Shown piece after piece: positions 52,959 through 64,000 of a stretch of DNA of 64,000 nucleotides. The notes under the pieces are model-generated. The model worked only from the letters and a program-made list of their open reading frames with translations, was not told where the DNA came from and did no database searches. The DNA lies in contig NW_027018024.1 of assembly GCF_032854445.1 (NCBI RefSeq), positions 50,081 through 114,080 on the forward strand, written 5' to 3'. The DNA is from Liolophura sinensis (Eukaryota > Mollusca > Polyplacophora > Chitonida > Chitonidae). Numbering within the stretch: the stretch's first letter is position 1; every line of letters starts with the position of its first letter. Both the position numbers and the translations under genes were made by a program.

Positions 52959-53695
52959 CTGGTATGAGGCTAATCCGACGTATTTTTAGACGAAAAATCG
53001 AATGGTGCAAACCGCGTTGCTCTGCGACCAATACTTTTGGCTGTAGCGACAATTGAATGATCTTTGATTACAAAATCACGTGCCCAGCAACGGCTCTTAC
53101 TCTATGGAAACCAGGGAAATTTGCAATTTTTTAAACAGCTGCCGATGCCAGGCCCAATTCCGCATGTTTTGGCACCTTATTGTAGTTTTTACATCAGACT
53201 GTATCTAGTACTTTGTGTTTTTTATGCACGAATGGTGTGGTTTTTCTACACGTAGATAAAGACATTGAGATTGTCTTCGACTTAGAAGTAAGACAATTGC
53301 TGGGTGAGTTAAATGGGCTTAGCCCAAAGATTTGACGTCTTCTGGGCTACCGAAGGGCACATAACGTATAGTTAAAAGTTGAATAAAGTAACGACCAGTC
53401 GCGATTGTGCATAGTACAGTGTATCCGATTTCAATTAACAAAAAGACCAGGCAAAAATGCAAAAGTATAAAAACTGTTCCAGTGCTGCTTGTAAGAGGCT
53501 AATCCGACGTATTTTGTGACGAGAAATCGAATGGTGCAAACCGCGTTGCTCTCCGACCAATACTTTTGGCTATAGCGACAATTGAATGATCATTCATGTC
53601 TTAGTCACGTGCCCAGCAACGGCTCTCACTCCATGGAAACCAGGGAAATATGCAATTTTTTAACAGCTGCCGATGCCTGGCCCAATTCCGCATCT
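52959..53695 (+). repeat. Short-monomer cassette copy 7 (right end replaced)
   Basis: CTGGTATGAGG, TTTTTAGACGAAAAATCG, TGATTACAAAATCACG, the 21-bp-shorter junction, AATAAA at 53382, GGCTATAG near 53566 and TTTTTTAACAGC are present. From CCGCATCT on, the sequence has the common TTTAGAACC form and ATAAAGACATTG, so the last third of the cassette has been exchanged for another monomer type. Private bases include TTATGCACG near 53222 and AAAGTATAAAAAC near 53463. Confidence 0.87.
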
Positions 53696-55470
53696 TTTAG
53701 AACCTTATTGATGTGGGTCAGTGATCAGTTGTACTTTTTACAGCAGACTGTATCTAGTACCTTGTGTTTTTTATGTACAAATGGTGTGGTTTTTCTACAC
53801 GTAGATAAAGACATTGAGATTGTCTTGGACTTAGAAGTAAGACAATTGCTGGGTGAGTTAAATGGGCTTAGCCCAAAGATTTGACGTCTTCTGGGCTACC
53901 GAAGGGCACATAACGTATAGTTAAAAGTTGAATATAGTAACGACCAGTCGCGATTGTGCATAGTACAGTGTATCCGATTTCAATTATCAAAAAGACCAGG
54001 CAAAAATGCCAAAGTGGAAAAACTGTTCCAGTGCTGATAGTAGGAGGCTAATCAGACGTATTTTGTGACGAAAAATCGAATGGTGCAAACCGCGTTGCTT
54101 TCCGACCAATACTTTTGGCTGTAGCCACAATTGAATGATCATTGATGTCATAGTCACGTGCCCAGCAACGGCTCTTACTCCATGGAAACCAGGGAAATTT
54201 ACAATTTTTTAAACAGTTGCCGATGCCTGGGCCAATTCCGCATCTTTTAGAGCCTTATTGATGTAGGTCAGTGATTAGTTGTACTTTTTACAGCAGACTG
54301 TATCTAGTACATTGTGTTTTATGTACGAATGGTGTGTTTTTTCTACACGTAGATAAAGACATTGAGATTGTCTTGGACTTAGAAGTAAGACAATTGCTGG
54401 GTGAGTTAAATGGGCTTAGCCCAAAGATTTGACGTCTTCTGGGCTACCGAAGGGCACATAACTTATAATCAAAAGTTGAATATAATAATGACCAGTGGCG
54501 ATTGTACATAGTACATTGTATCCGATTTCAATTAACAAAAAGACCAGGCAAAAATGCAAAAGTGGAAAAACTGTTCCAGTGCTGCTAGTAAGAGGCTAAT
54601 CCGACGTATTTTGTGACGAGAAATCTAATGGGGCAAACTGCGTTGCTCTCCGACCAATACTTTTGGCTGTAGCGACAATTGAATGATCATTGATGTCATA
54701 GTCACGTGCACAGCAACGGCTCTTACTCCATGGAAACCAGGGAAATTTGCAATTTTTTAAACAGCTGCCGATGCCTGGGCCAATTCCGCATCTTTTAGAA
54801 CCTTATTGATGTGGGTCAGTGATCAGTTGTACTTTTTACAGCAGACTGTATCTAGTACCTTGTGTTTTTCATGTACAAATGGTGTGGTTTTTCTACACGT
54901 AGATAAAGACATTGAGATTGTCTTGGACTTAGAAGTAAGACAATTGCTGGGTGAGTTAAATGGGCTTAGCCCAAAGATTTGACGTCTTCTGGGCTACCGA
55001 AGGGCACATAACTTATAGTCAAAGGTTGAATATAGTAATGACCAGTCGCGATGGTACATAGTACAGTGTAGCCGATTTAAAATAACAAAAAAGACCAGGC
55101 AAAAATGCAAAAGTGGAAAAACTGTTCCAGTGCTGCTGGTAAGAGGCTAATCCGACGTATTTTGTGACGAGAAATCGAATGCTGCAAACCGCGATGCTGT
55201 CCGACCAATACTTTTTGCTGTAGCCACAATTGAATGATCATTGATGTCATAGTCACGTGCCCAGCAACGGCTCTTACTCCATGGAAACCAGGGAAATTTG
55301 CAATTTTTTAAACAGCTGCCGATGCCTGGCCCAATTCCGCATCTTTTGGCACCTTATTTATGTGGGTCAGTGTTTAAGTGTACTTTTTACAGCAGACTGT
55401 ATCTAGTACTTTGTGTTTTTTATGTACGAATGGTGTGGTTTTTCTACACGTAGATAAAGACATTGAGATT

Positions 55471-58245
55471 GTCTTGGACTTAGAAGTAAGACAATAGCTG
55501 GATGAGTTAAATGGGCTTAGCCCAAAAATTTGACGTCTTCTGGGCTACCGAAGGGCACATAACGTATAGTTAAAAGTTGAATATAGTAACGACCAGTCGC
55601 GATTGTGCATAGTACAGTGTATCCGATTTCAATTATCAAAAAGACCAGGCAAAAATGCCAAAGTGGAAAAACTGTTCCAGTGCTGATAGTAGGAGGCTAA
55701 TCAGACGTATTTTGTGACGAAAAATCGAATGGTGCAAACCGCGTTGCTTTCCGACCAATACTTTTGGCTGTAGCCACAATTGAATGATCATTGATGTCAT
55801 AGTCACGTGCCCAGCAACGGCTCTTACTCCATGGAAACCAGGGAAATTTACAATTTTTTAAACAGCTGCCGATGCCTGGGCCAATTCCGCATCTTTTAGA
55901 GCCTTATTGATGTAGGTCAGTGATTAGTTGTACTTTTTACAGCAGACTGTATCTAGTACATTGTGTTTTTTATGTACGAATGGTGTGTTTTTTCTACACG
56001 TAGATAAAGACATTGAGATTGTCTTGGACTTAAAAGTAAGACAATAGCTGGATGAGTTAAATGGGCTTAGCCCAAAGATTTGACGTCTTCTGGGCTACCG
56101 AAGGGCACATAACGTATAGTTAAAAGTTGAATATAGTAACGACCAGTCGCGATTGTGCATAGTACAGTGTATCCGATTTCAATTAACAAAAAGACCAGGC
56201 AAAAATGCAAAAGTGGAAAAACTGTTCCAGTGCTGCTGGTAAGAGGCTAATCCGACGTATTTTGTGACGAGAAATCGAATGGTGCAAACCGCGTTGCTCT
56301 CCGACCAATACTTTTGGCTGTAGCGACAATTGAATGATCAATGATGTCATAGTCACGTGCCCAGCAACGGCTCTTACTCCATGGAAACCAGGGAAATTTG
56401 CAATTTTTTAAACAGCTGCCGATGCCTGGGCCAATTCCGCATCTTTTAGAACCTTATTGATGTGGTTCAGTGATCAGTTGTACTTTTTACAGCCGACTGT
56501 ATCTAGTACCTTCTGTTTTTTATGTACAAATGGTGTGGTTTTTCTACACGTAGATAAAGACATTGAGATTGTCTTGGACTTAGAAGTAAGACAACTGCTG
56601 GGTGAGTTAAATGGGCTTAGCCCAAAGATTTGACGTCTTCTGGGCTACCGAAGGGCACATAACGTATAGTTAAAAGTTGAATATAGTAACGATCAGTCGC
56701 GTTTGTGCATAGTACAGTGTATCCGATTTAAAATTAACAAAAAGACCAGGCAAAAATGCAAAAGTGGAAAAACTGTTCCAGTGCTGCTGGTAAGAGGCTA
56801 ATCCGACGTATTTTGTGACGAGAAATCGAATGCTGCAAGCCGCGATGCTGTCCGACCAATACTTTTTGCTGTAGCCACAATTGAATGATCATTGATGTCA
56901 TAGTCACGTGCCCAGCAACGGCTCTTACTCCATGGAAACCAGGGAAATTTGCAATTTTTTAAACAGCTGCCGATGCCTGGCCCAATTCCGCATCTTTTGG
57001 CACCTTTTTTATGTGGGTCAGTGTTTAAGTGTACTTTTTACAGCAGACTGTATCAAGTACCTTTTATTTTTTATGTACAAATGGTGTGGTTTTTCTACAC
57101 GTAGATAAAGACATTGAGATTGTCTTGGACTTAGAAGTAAGACAATTGCTGGGGGAGTTAAATGGGCTTAGCCCAAAGATTTGACGTCTTCTGGGCTACC
57201 GAAGGGCACATAACTTATAGTCAAAAGTTGAATATAATAATGACCAGGCGCGATTGTACATAGTACATTGTAGCCGATTTCAATTAACAAAAAGACCAGG
57301 CAAAAATGCAAAAGTGGAAAAAACTGTTCCAGTGCTGCTGGTAAGAGGCTAATCCGACGTATTTTGTGACGAGAAATCGAATGGGGCAAACTGCGTTGCT
57401 CTCCGACCAATACTTGTGGCTGTAGCGACAATTGAATGATCATTGATGTCATAGTCACGTGCCCAGCAACGGCTCTTACTCCATGGAAACCAGGGAAATT
57501 TGCAATTTTTTAAACAGCTGCCGATGCCTGGGCCAATTCCGCATCTTTAAGAACCTTATTGATGTGGGTCAGTGATCAGTTGTACTTTTTACAGCAGACT
57601 GTATCTAGTACCTTGTGTTTTTTATGTACAAATGGTGTGGTTTTTCTACACGTAGATAAAGACATTGAGATTGTCTTGGACTTAGAAGTAAGACAATTGC
57701 TGGGTGAGTAAAATGGGTTTAGCCCAAAGATTTGACGTCTTCTGGGCTACCGAAGGGCACATAACTTATAGTCAAAAGTTGAATATAGTAATGACCAGTC
57801 GCGATGGTACATAGTACAGTGTAGCCGAATTAAATTAACAAAAAGACCAGGCAAAAATGCAAAAGTAGAAAAACTGTTCCAGTGCTGCTGGTAAGAGGCT
57901 AATCCGACGTATTTTGTGACGAGAAATCAAATGGTGCAAACCGCGTTGCTCTCCGACCAATACTTTTGGCTGGAGCGACAATTGAATGATCATTCATGTC
58001 ATAGTCACGTGCCCAACAACGGCTCTTACTCCATGGAAACCAGGGAAATTTGCAATTTTTTAAACAGCTGCCGATGCCTGGCCCAATTCCGCATCTTTTG
58101 GCACCTTTTTTATGTGGGTCAGTGTTTAAGTGTACTTTTTACAGCAGACTGTATCAAGTACCTTGTATTTTTTATGTACAAATGGTGTGGTTTTTCTACA
58201 CGTAGATAAAGACATTGAGATTGTCTTGGACTTAGAAGTAAGACA
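55471..58245 (+). repeat. 2.8-kb duplicated segment, right copy
   Basis: This is the partner of 48,890-51,665. The very small number of differences over about 2.77 kb makes this the most recent large duplication I could see. The two copies are separated by about 3.8 kb that includes cassette copy 7. Both copies are followed by a short-monomer cassette: copy 7 after the left one, one or two monomers later, and copy 8 directly after the right one. Confidence 0.92.
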
Positions 58246-58437
58246 AATGCTGGATGAGTTAAATGGGCTGAGCCCAAAGATTTGACGTCTTCTGGGCTAC
58301 AGAAGGGCACATAACTTATAGTCAAAAGTTGAATATAGTAATGACCAGTCTCGATGGTACATAGTACAGTGTAGCCGATTTAAATTAACAAAAAGACCAG
58401 GCAAAAATGCAAAAGTGGAAAAACTGTTCCAGTGCTG

Positions 58438-59470
58438 CTGGTATGAGGCTAATCCGACGTATTTTTAGACGAAAAATCGAATGGTGCAAACCGCGTTGCT
58501 CTCCGACCAATACTTTTGGCTGTAGCGACAATTGAATGATCTTTGATTACAAAATCACGTGCCCAGCAACGGCTCTTACTCTATGGAAACCAGGAAAATT
58601 TGCAATTTTTTAAACAGCTGCCGATGCCAGGCCCAATTCCGCATGTTTTGGCACCTTATTGTAGTTTTTACATCAGACTGTATGTAGTACTTTGTGTTTT
58701 TTATGTACAAATGGTGTGGTTTTTCTACACGTAGATAAAGACATTAAGATTGTCTTCGACTTAGAAGTAAGACAATTGCTGGGTGAGTTAAATGGGCTTA
58801 GCCCAAAGATTTGACGTCTTCTGGCTACCGAAGGGCACATAACGTATAGTTAAAAGTTGAATAAAGTAACGACCAGTCGCGATTGTGCATAGTACAGTGT
58901 ATCCGATTTCAATTAACAAAAAGACCAGGCAAAAATGCAAAAGTGGAAAAACTGTTCCAGTGCTGCTTGTAAGAGGCTTATCCGACGTATTTTGTGACGA
59001 GAAATCGAATGTGCAAACCGCGTTGCTCTCCGACCAATACTTTTGGCTATAGCGACAATTGAATGATCATTGATGTCATAGTCACGTGCCCAGCAACGGC
59101 TCTTACTCCATGGAAACCAGGGAAATTTGCAATTTTTTAACAGCTGCCGATGCCTGGCCCAATTCCGCATCTATTAGAACCTTATTGATGTGGGTCAGTG
59201 ATCAGTTGTACTTTTTACAGCAGACTGTATCTAGTACCTTGTGTTTTTCATGTACAAATGGTGTGGTTTTTCTACACGTAGATAAAGACATTGAGATTGT
59301 CTTGGACTTAGAAGTAAGACAATTGCTGGGTGAGTTAAATGGGCTTAGCCCAAGATTTGACGTCTTCTGGGCTACCGAAGGGCACATAACTTATAGTCAA
59401 AAGTTGAATATAGTAATGACCAGTCGCGATGGTACATAGTACAGTGTAGCCTATTTCAAAAAACAAAAAG
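58438..59470 (+). repeat. Short-monomer cassette copy 8
   Basis: This carries the cassette markers, with AATAAA at 58860, GGCTATAG near 59044, TTTTTCATGTAC and GCCTATTTCAAAAAAC. It has ATAAAGACATTG instead of ATAAAGTCATTG, and AAACTGTTCC instead of AAACTGATCC at the right end. Missing bases near 58,823 (CTGGCTACC), 59,010 (AATGTGC) and 59,351 (CCCAAGATT) make the spacings 529, 547 and 547. Confidence 0.87.
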
Positions 59471-60824
59471 ACCAGGCAAAAATGCAAAAGTGGAAAAACT
59501 GTTCCAGTGCTGCTGGTAAGAGGCTAATCCGACGTATTTTGTCACGAGAAATCGAATGGTGCAAACCGCGTTGCTCTCCGACCAATACTTTTGGCTGTAG
59601 CCACAATTGAATGATCATTGATGTCATAGTCACGTGCCCAGCAACGGCTCTTACTCCATGGAACCAGGAAATTTGCAATTTTTTAAACAGCTGCCGATGA
59701 CTGGGCCAATTCCGCATCTTTTAGAACCTTATTGATGTGGGTCAGTGATCAGTTGTACTTTTTACAGCAGACTGTATCTAGTACCTTGTGTTTTTTATGT
59801 ACAAATGGTGTGGTTTTTCTACACGTAGATAAAGACATTGAGATTGTCTTGGACTTAGAAGTAAGACAATTGCTGGGTGAGTTAAATGGGCTTAGCCCAA
59901 AGATTTGACGTCTTCCTGGGCTACCGAAGGGCACATAACTTATAATCAAAAGTTGAATATAATAATGACCAGTGGCGATTGTACATAGTACATTGTATCC
60001 GATTTCAATTAACAAAAAGACCAGGCAAAAATGCAAAAGTGGAAAAACTGTTCCAGTGCTGCTAGTAAGAGGCTAATCCGACGTATTTTGTGACGAGAAA
60101 TCTAATGGGGCAAACTGCGTTGCTCTCCGACCAATACTTTTGGCTGTAGCGACAATTGAATGATCATTGATGTCATAGTCACGTGCCCAGCAACGGCTCT
60201 TACTCCATGGAAACCAGGGAAATTTGCAATTTTTTAAACAGCTGCCGATGCCTGGGCCAATTCCGCATCTTTTAGAACCTTATTGATGTGGGTCAGTAAT
60301 CAGTTGTACTTTTTACAGCAGACTGTATCTAGTACCTTGTGTTTTTCATGTACAAATGGTGTGGTTTTTCTACACGTAGATAAAGACATTGAGATTGTCT
60401 TGGACTTAGAAGTAAGGACAATTGCTGGGTGAGTTAAATGGGCTTAGCCCAAAGATTTGACGTCTTCTGGGCTACCGAAGGGCACATAACTTATAGTCAA
60501 AAGTTGAATATAGTAATGACCAGTCGCGATGGTACATAGTACAGTGTAGCCGATTTCAAATAACAAAAAAGACCAGGCAAAAATGCAAAAGTGGAAAAAC
60601 TGTTCCAGTGCTGCTGGTAAGAGGCTAATCCGACGTATTTTGTGACGAGAAATCGAATGCTGCAAACCGCGATGCTGTCCGACCAATACTTTTGGCTGTA
60701 GCGACAATTGAATGATCATTGATGTCATAGTCACGTGCCCAACAACGGCTCTTACTCCATGGAAACCAGGGAAATTTGCAATTTTTTAAACAGCTGCCGA
60801 TGCCTGGGCCAATTCCGCATCTTT

Positions 60825-62460
60825 TAGAGCCTTATTGATGTAGGTCAGTGATTAGTTGTACTTTTTACAGCAGACTGTATCTAGTACATTGTGTTTCTTA
60901 TGTACGAATGGTGTGTTTTTTCTACACGTAGATAAAGACATTGAGATTGTCTTGGACTTAAAAGTAATGACAATAGCTGGATGAGTTAAATGGGCTTAGC
61001 CCAAAGATTTGACGTCTTCTGGGCTACCGAAGGGCACATAACGTATAGTTAAAAGTTGAATATAGTAACGACCAGTCGCGATTGTGCATAGTACAGTGTA
61101 TCCGATTTCAATTAACAAAAAGACCAGGCAAAAATGCAAAAGTGGAAAAACTGTTCCAGTGCTGCTGGTAAGAGGCGAATCCGACGTATTTTGTCACGAG
61201 AAATCGAATGGTGCAAACCGCGTTGCTGTCCGACCAATACTTTTGGCTGTAGCGACAATTGAATGATCATTGATGTCATAGGTCACGTGCCCAGCAACGG
61301 CTCTTACTCCATGGAAACCAGGGAAATTTGCAATTTTTTAAACAGCTGCCGATGCCTGGGCGAATTCCACATCTTTTAGAACCTTATTGATGTGGTTCAG
61401 TGATCAGTTATACTTTTTACAGCCGACTGTATCTAGTACCTTCTGTTTTTTATGTACAAATGGTGTGGTTTTTCTACACGTAGATAAAGACATTGAGATT
61501 GTCTTGGACTTAGAAATAAGACAACTGCTGGGTGAGTTAAATGGGCTTAGCCCAAAGATTTGACGTCTTCTGGGCTACCGAAGGGCACATAACGTATAGT
61601 TAAAAGTTGAATATAGTAACGATCAGTCGCGATTGTGCATAGTACAGTGTATCCGATTTAAAATTAACAAAAAGACCAGGCAAAAATGCAAAAGTGGAAA
61701 AACTGTTCCAGTGCTGCTGGTAAGAGGCTAATCCGACGTATTTTGTGACGAGAAATCGAATGCTGCAAACCGCGATGCTGTCCCGACCAATACTTTTTGC
61801 TGTAGCCACAATTGAATGATCATTGATGTCATAGTCACGTGCCCAGCAACGGCTCTTACTCCATGGAAACCAGGGAAATTTGCAATTTTTTAAACAGCTG
61901 CCGATGCCTGGCCCAATTCCGCATCTTTTGGCACCTTTTTTATGTGGGTCAGTGTTTAAGTGTACTTTTTACAGCAGACTGTATCAAGTACCTTTTATTT
62001 TTTATGTACAAATGGTGTGGTTTTTCTACACGTAGATAAAGACATTGAGATTGTCTTGGACTTAGAAGTAAGACAATTGCTGGGGGAGTTAAATGGGCTT
62101 AGCCCAAAGATTTGACGTCTTCTGGCTACCGAAGGGCACATAACTTATAGTCAAAAGTTGAATATAATAATGACCAGGCGCGATTGTACATAGTACATTG
62201 TAGCCGATTTCAATTAACAAAAAGACCAGGCAAAAATGCAAAAGTGGAAAAAACTGTTCCAGTGCTGCTGGTAAGAGGCTAATCCGACGTATTTTGTGAC
62301 GAGAAATCGAATGGGGCAAACTGCGTTGCTCTCCGACCAATACTTTTGGCTGGTAGCGACAATTGAATGATCATTGATGTCATAGTCACGTGCCCAGCAA
62401 CGGCTCTTACTCCATGGAAACCAGGGAAATTTGCAATTTTTTAAACAGCTGCCGATGCCT
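60825..62460 (+). repeat. Third partial copy of the 2.8-kb segment
   Basis: This stretch matches about 49,315-50,950 and 55,895-57,530, with the same ordered markers: TTTAGAGCCTTATTG, GTGTGTTTTTTCTACACG, ACAATAGCTGG, CAGCCGACTG with CCTTCTG, and GGGGGAGTTAAATG. It differs more than the other two copies differ from each other: GTCACGAG, GGGCGAATTCCACATC, CAGTTATACTTTT and TAGAAATAAGAC are private to it and to its own downstream repeat at 63.4-64.0 kb. The right edge, where similarity fades, is approximate. Confidence 0.82.
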
Positions 62461-64000
62461 GGGCGAATTCCGCATCTTTTAGAACTTTATTGATGTGGGT
62501 CAGTGATCAGTTGTACTTTTTACAGCAGACTGTATCTAGTACCTTGTGTTTTATATGTACAATGGTGTGGTTTTTCTACACGTAGATAAAGATATTGAGA
62601 TTGTCTTCGACTTAGAAGTAAGACAATTGCTGGGTGAGTTAAATGGGCTTAGCCCAAAGATTTTGACGTCTTCTGGGCTACCGAAGGGCACATAACCTAT
62701 AGTCAAAAGTTGAATATATTAATGACCAGTCGCGATTGTACATAGTACAGTGTAGCCGATTTCAATTAACAAAAAGACCAGGCAAAAATGCAAAAGTGGA
62801 AAAACTGTTCCAGTGCTGCTAGTAAGAGGCTAATCAGACGTATTTTGTGACGAGAAATCGAATGGTGCAAACCGCGTTGCTCTCCGACCAATACTTTTGG
62901 CTGTAGCCACAATTGAATGATCATTGATGTCATAGTCACGTGCCCAGCAACGGCTCTTACTCCATGGAAACCAGGAAATTTGCAATTTTTTAAACAGCTG
63001 CCGATGCCTGGGCCAATACCGCATCTTTAGAACCTTATTGATGTGGGTCAGTGATCAGTTGTACTTTTTACAGCAGACTGTATCAGGTACCTTGTGTTTT
63101 CTATGTACAAATGGTGTGGTTTTTCTACACGTAGATAAAGACATTGAGATTGTCTTCGACTTAGAAGTAAGACAATTGCTGGGTGAGTTAAATGGGCTTA
63201 GCCCAAAGATTTGACGTCTTCTGGGCTACCGAAGGGCACATAACTTATAATCAAAAGTTGAATATAGTAATGACCAGTCGCGACTGTACATAGTACAGTG
63301 TAGCCGATTTCAATTAACAAAAAGACCAGGCAAAAATGCAAAAGTGGAAAAACTGTTCCAGTGCTGCTGGTAAGAGGCGAATCCGACGTATTTTTGTCAC
63401 GAGAAATCGAATGGTGCAAACCGCGTTGCTGTCCGACCAATACTTTTGGCTGTAGCGACAATTGAATGATCATTGATGTCATAGTCACGTGCCCAGCAAC
63501 GGCTCTTACTCCATGGAAACCAGGGAAATTTGCAATTTTTTAAACAGCTGCCGATGCCTGGGCGAATTCCACATCTTTTAGAAACCTTATTGATGTGGTT
63601 CAGTGATCAGTTATACTTTTTACAGCCGACTGTATCTAGTACCTTCTGTTTTTTATGTACAAATGGTGTGGTTTTTCTACACGTAGATAAAGACATTGAG
63701 ATTGTCTTGGACTTAGAAATAAGACAACTGCTGGGTGAGTTAAATGGGCTTAGCCCAAAGATTTGACGTCTTCTGGGCTACCGAAGGGCACATAAACGTA
63801 TAGTTAAAAGTTGAATATAGTAACGATCAGTCGCGATTGTGCATAGTACAGTGTATCCGATTTAAATTACAAAAAGACCAGGCAAAAATGCAAAAGTGGA
63901 AAAACTGTTCCAGTGCTGCTGGTAAGAGGCTAATCCGACGTATTTTGTGACGAGAAATCGAATGCTGCAAACCGCGATGCTGTCCGACCAATACTTTTTG
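61170..64000 (+). repeat. Four-monomer tandem repeat, 2,203-bp period
   Basis: Bases from about 61,170 to 61,797 recur at about 63,373-64,000. Both copies carry AGAGGCGAATCC, GTCACGAGAAATCG, GCTGTCCGACC, GGGCGAATTCCACATC, CAGTTATACTTTTTACAGCC, CCTTCTG and TAGAAATAAGACAACTG. The anchors are 61475 and 63678, 2,203 bp apart (four monomers). The second copy runs off the window, so the number of repeats is unknown. Confidence 0.85.

Larger units (their letters stand above)
48864..58725 (+). repeat. Array block 7: regular region around a twice-present 2.8-kb segment
   Basis: Anchors: 48864, 49414, 49964, 50516, 51067, 51617, 52168, 52718, 53247, 53796, 54344, 54894, 55445, 55995, 56545, 57096, 57647 and 58197. 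Spacing is 548-552 apart from the short units at 52718 and 58197 (529 each). A characteristic variant set (ATTATCAAAAAGACC, GCTGATAGTAGGAGG, AATCAGACGTATT) recurs four times, near 49054, 52351, 53981 and 55631, and marks one rapidly amplified monomer type. Confidence 0.9.
1..64000 (+). repeat. Satellite DNA array, ~550-bp monomer, head to tail, 117 anchors
   Basis: The entire window is a direct tandem repeat. The anchor TACACGT before ATAAAGACATTGAG was located by eye 117 times between 62 and 63678; 116 intervals average 548.4 bp and the commonest value is 550. One copy reads TACACGTCGA (position 611) and one reads ATAAAAACA (37362), yet spacing is kept. All copies face the same way. Monomers differ mainly by single-base substitutions at recurrent diagnostic sites, plus a 21-bp deletion class. 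Nothing other than this repeat was found, so every gene-free stretch consists of monomers. The family was not recognised from memory. A eukaryotic heterochromatic satellite is the natural reading; centromeric location is possible but unproven. Confidence 0.98.
58726..64000 (+). repeat. Array block 8: irregular right end
   Basis: Anchors are 58726, 59273, 59820, 60371, 60923, 61475, 62027, 62577, 63126 and 63678, with spacings 547, 547, 551, 552, 552, 552, 550, 549 and 552. The last monomer is cut by the window edge after about 323 bases. One-base indels are scattered, for example GGAACCAGGAAATTTG near 59660, TTCCTGGGC near 59913, ATAGGTCACG near 61279, TCCCGACC near 61781 and GATTTTGACG near 62661. 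Confidence 0.88.

Noticed and set aside
1-64000. CRISPR array
   Set aside because: The repeat unit is about 550 bp with no short repeats alternating with unique spacers.
1-64000. Ribosomal DNA spacer or 5S gene array
   Set aside because: No conserved rRNA segments or 5S internal control region are present in the monomer on either strand.
1-64000. Inverted monomers or a transposon insertion in the array
   Set aside because: All 117 anchors lie on the + strand at near-constant spacing, leaving no room for inserted sequence; the largest interval is 555 bp.

Overview
The whole 64,000-base window is one uninterrupted satellite DNA array. A monomer of about 550 bp is repeated head to tail, always in the same orientation. 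I followed one anchor (TACACGT, lying just before the conserved run ATAAAGACATTGAG) from position 62 to 63678 and found 117 occurrences, giving a mean spacing of 548.4 bp and a most common spacing of exactly 550. No unique sequence, transposon, rRNA, tRNA or credible protein-coding gene interrupts it, and both edges cut through a monomer, so the array continues beyond the window on both sides. An array like this points to a eukaryotic genome, in pericentromeric, centromeric or other heterochromatin. I do not recognise the monomer and cannot name the organism. The monomer keeps a cluster of CpG sites, which hints at a genome with little CpG methylation, but this is weak evidence.

Layout: 1-8.8 kb holds heterogeneous monomers, including a 24-bp deletion derivative and a first 21-bp-shorter monomer. 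8.8-16.0 kb has monomers of irregular length with many one-base indels. 16.0-22.6 kb is very regular, with several spacings of exactly 550. 22.6-25.9 kb is a second irregular patch and is largely a copy of 17.5-20.4 kb. 25.9-44.5 kb is regular and carries a recurring cassette of about 1,070 bp marked by a 529-bp monomer. 44.5-48.9 kb is a third irregular patch. 48.9-58.7 kb is regular and contains a 2.8-kb segment present twice, 6,580 bp apart. 58.7-64.0 kb is irregular again and holds a third partial copy of that segment plus a four-monomer (2,203 bp) tandem repeat.

The array is a patchwork of multi-monomer duplications, with unit sizes of 551, 1,651, 2,203, about 3,280, 3,829, 4,378, about 6,040 and 6,580 bp. 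Each is close to a whole number of monomers, allowing for the 21-bp-shorter type. This is what unequal crossover or amplification in register with the monomer produces. Each monomer also carries fixed small structures: three copies of a GGGCT/AGCCC arm, the palindrome AATGATCATT, the E-boxes CACGTG and CAGCTG, a T-loop hairpin and a run of four A-tracts. No genes act together here. The biology on offer is satellite evolution, possible chromatin or centromere function, and assembly quality.
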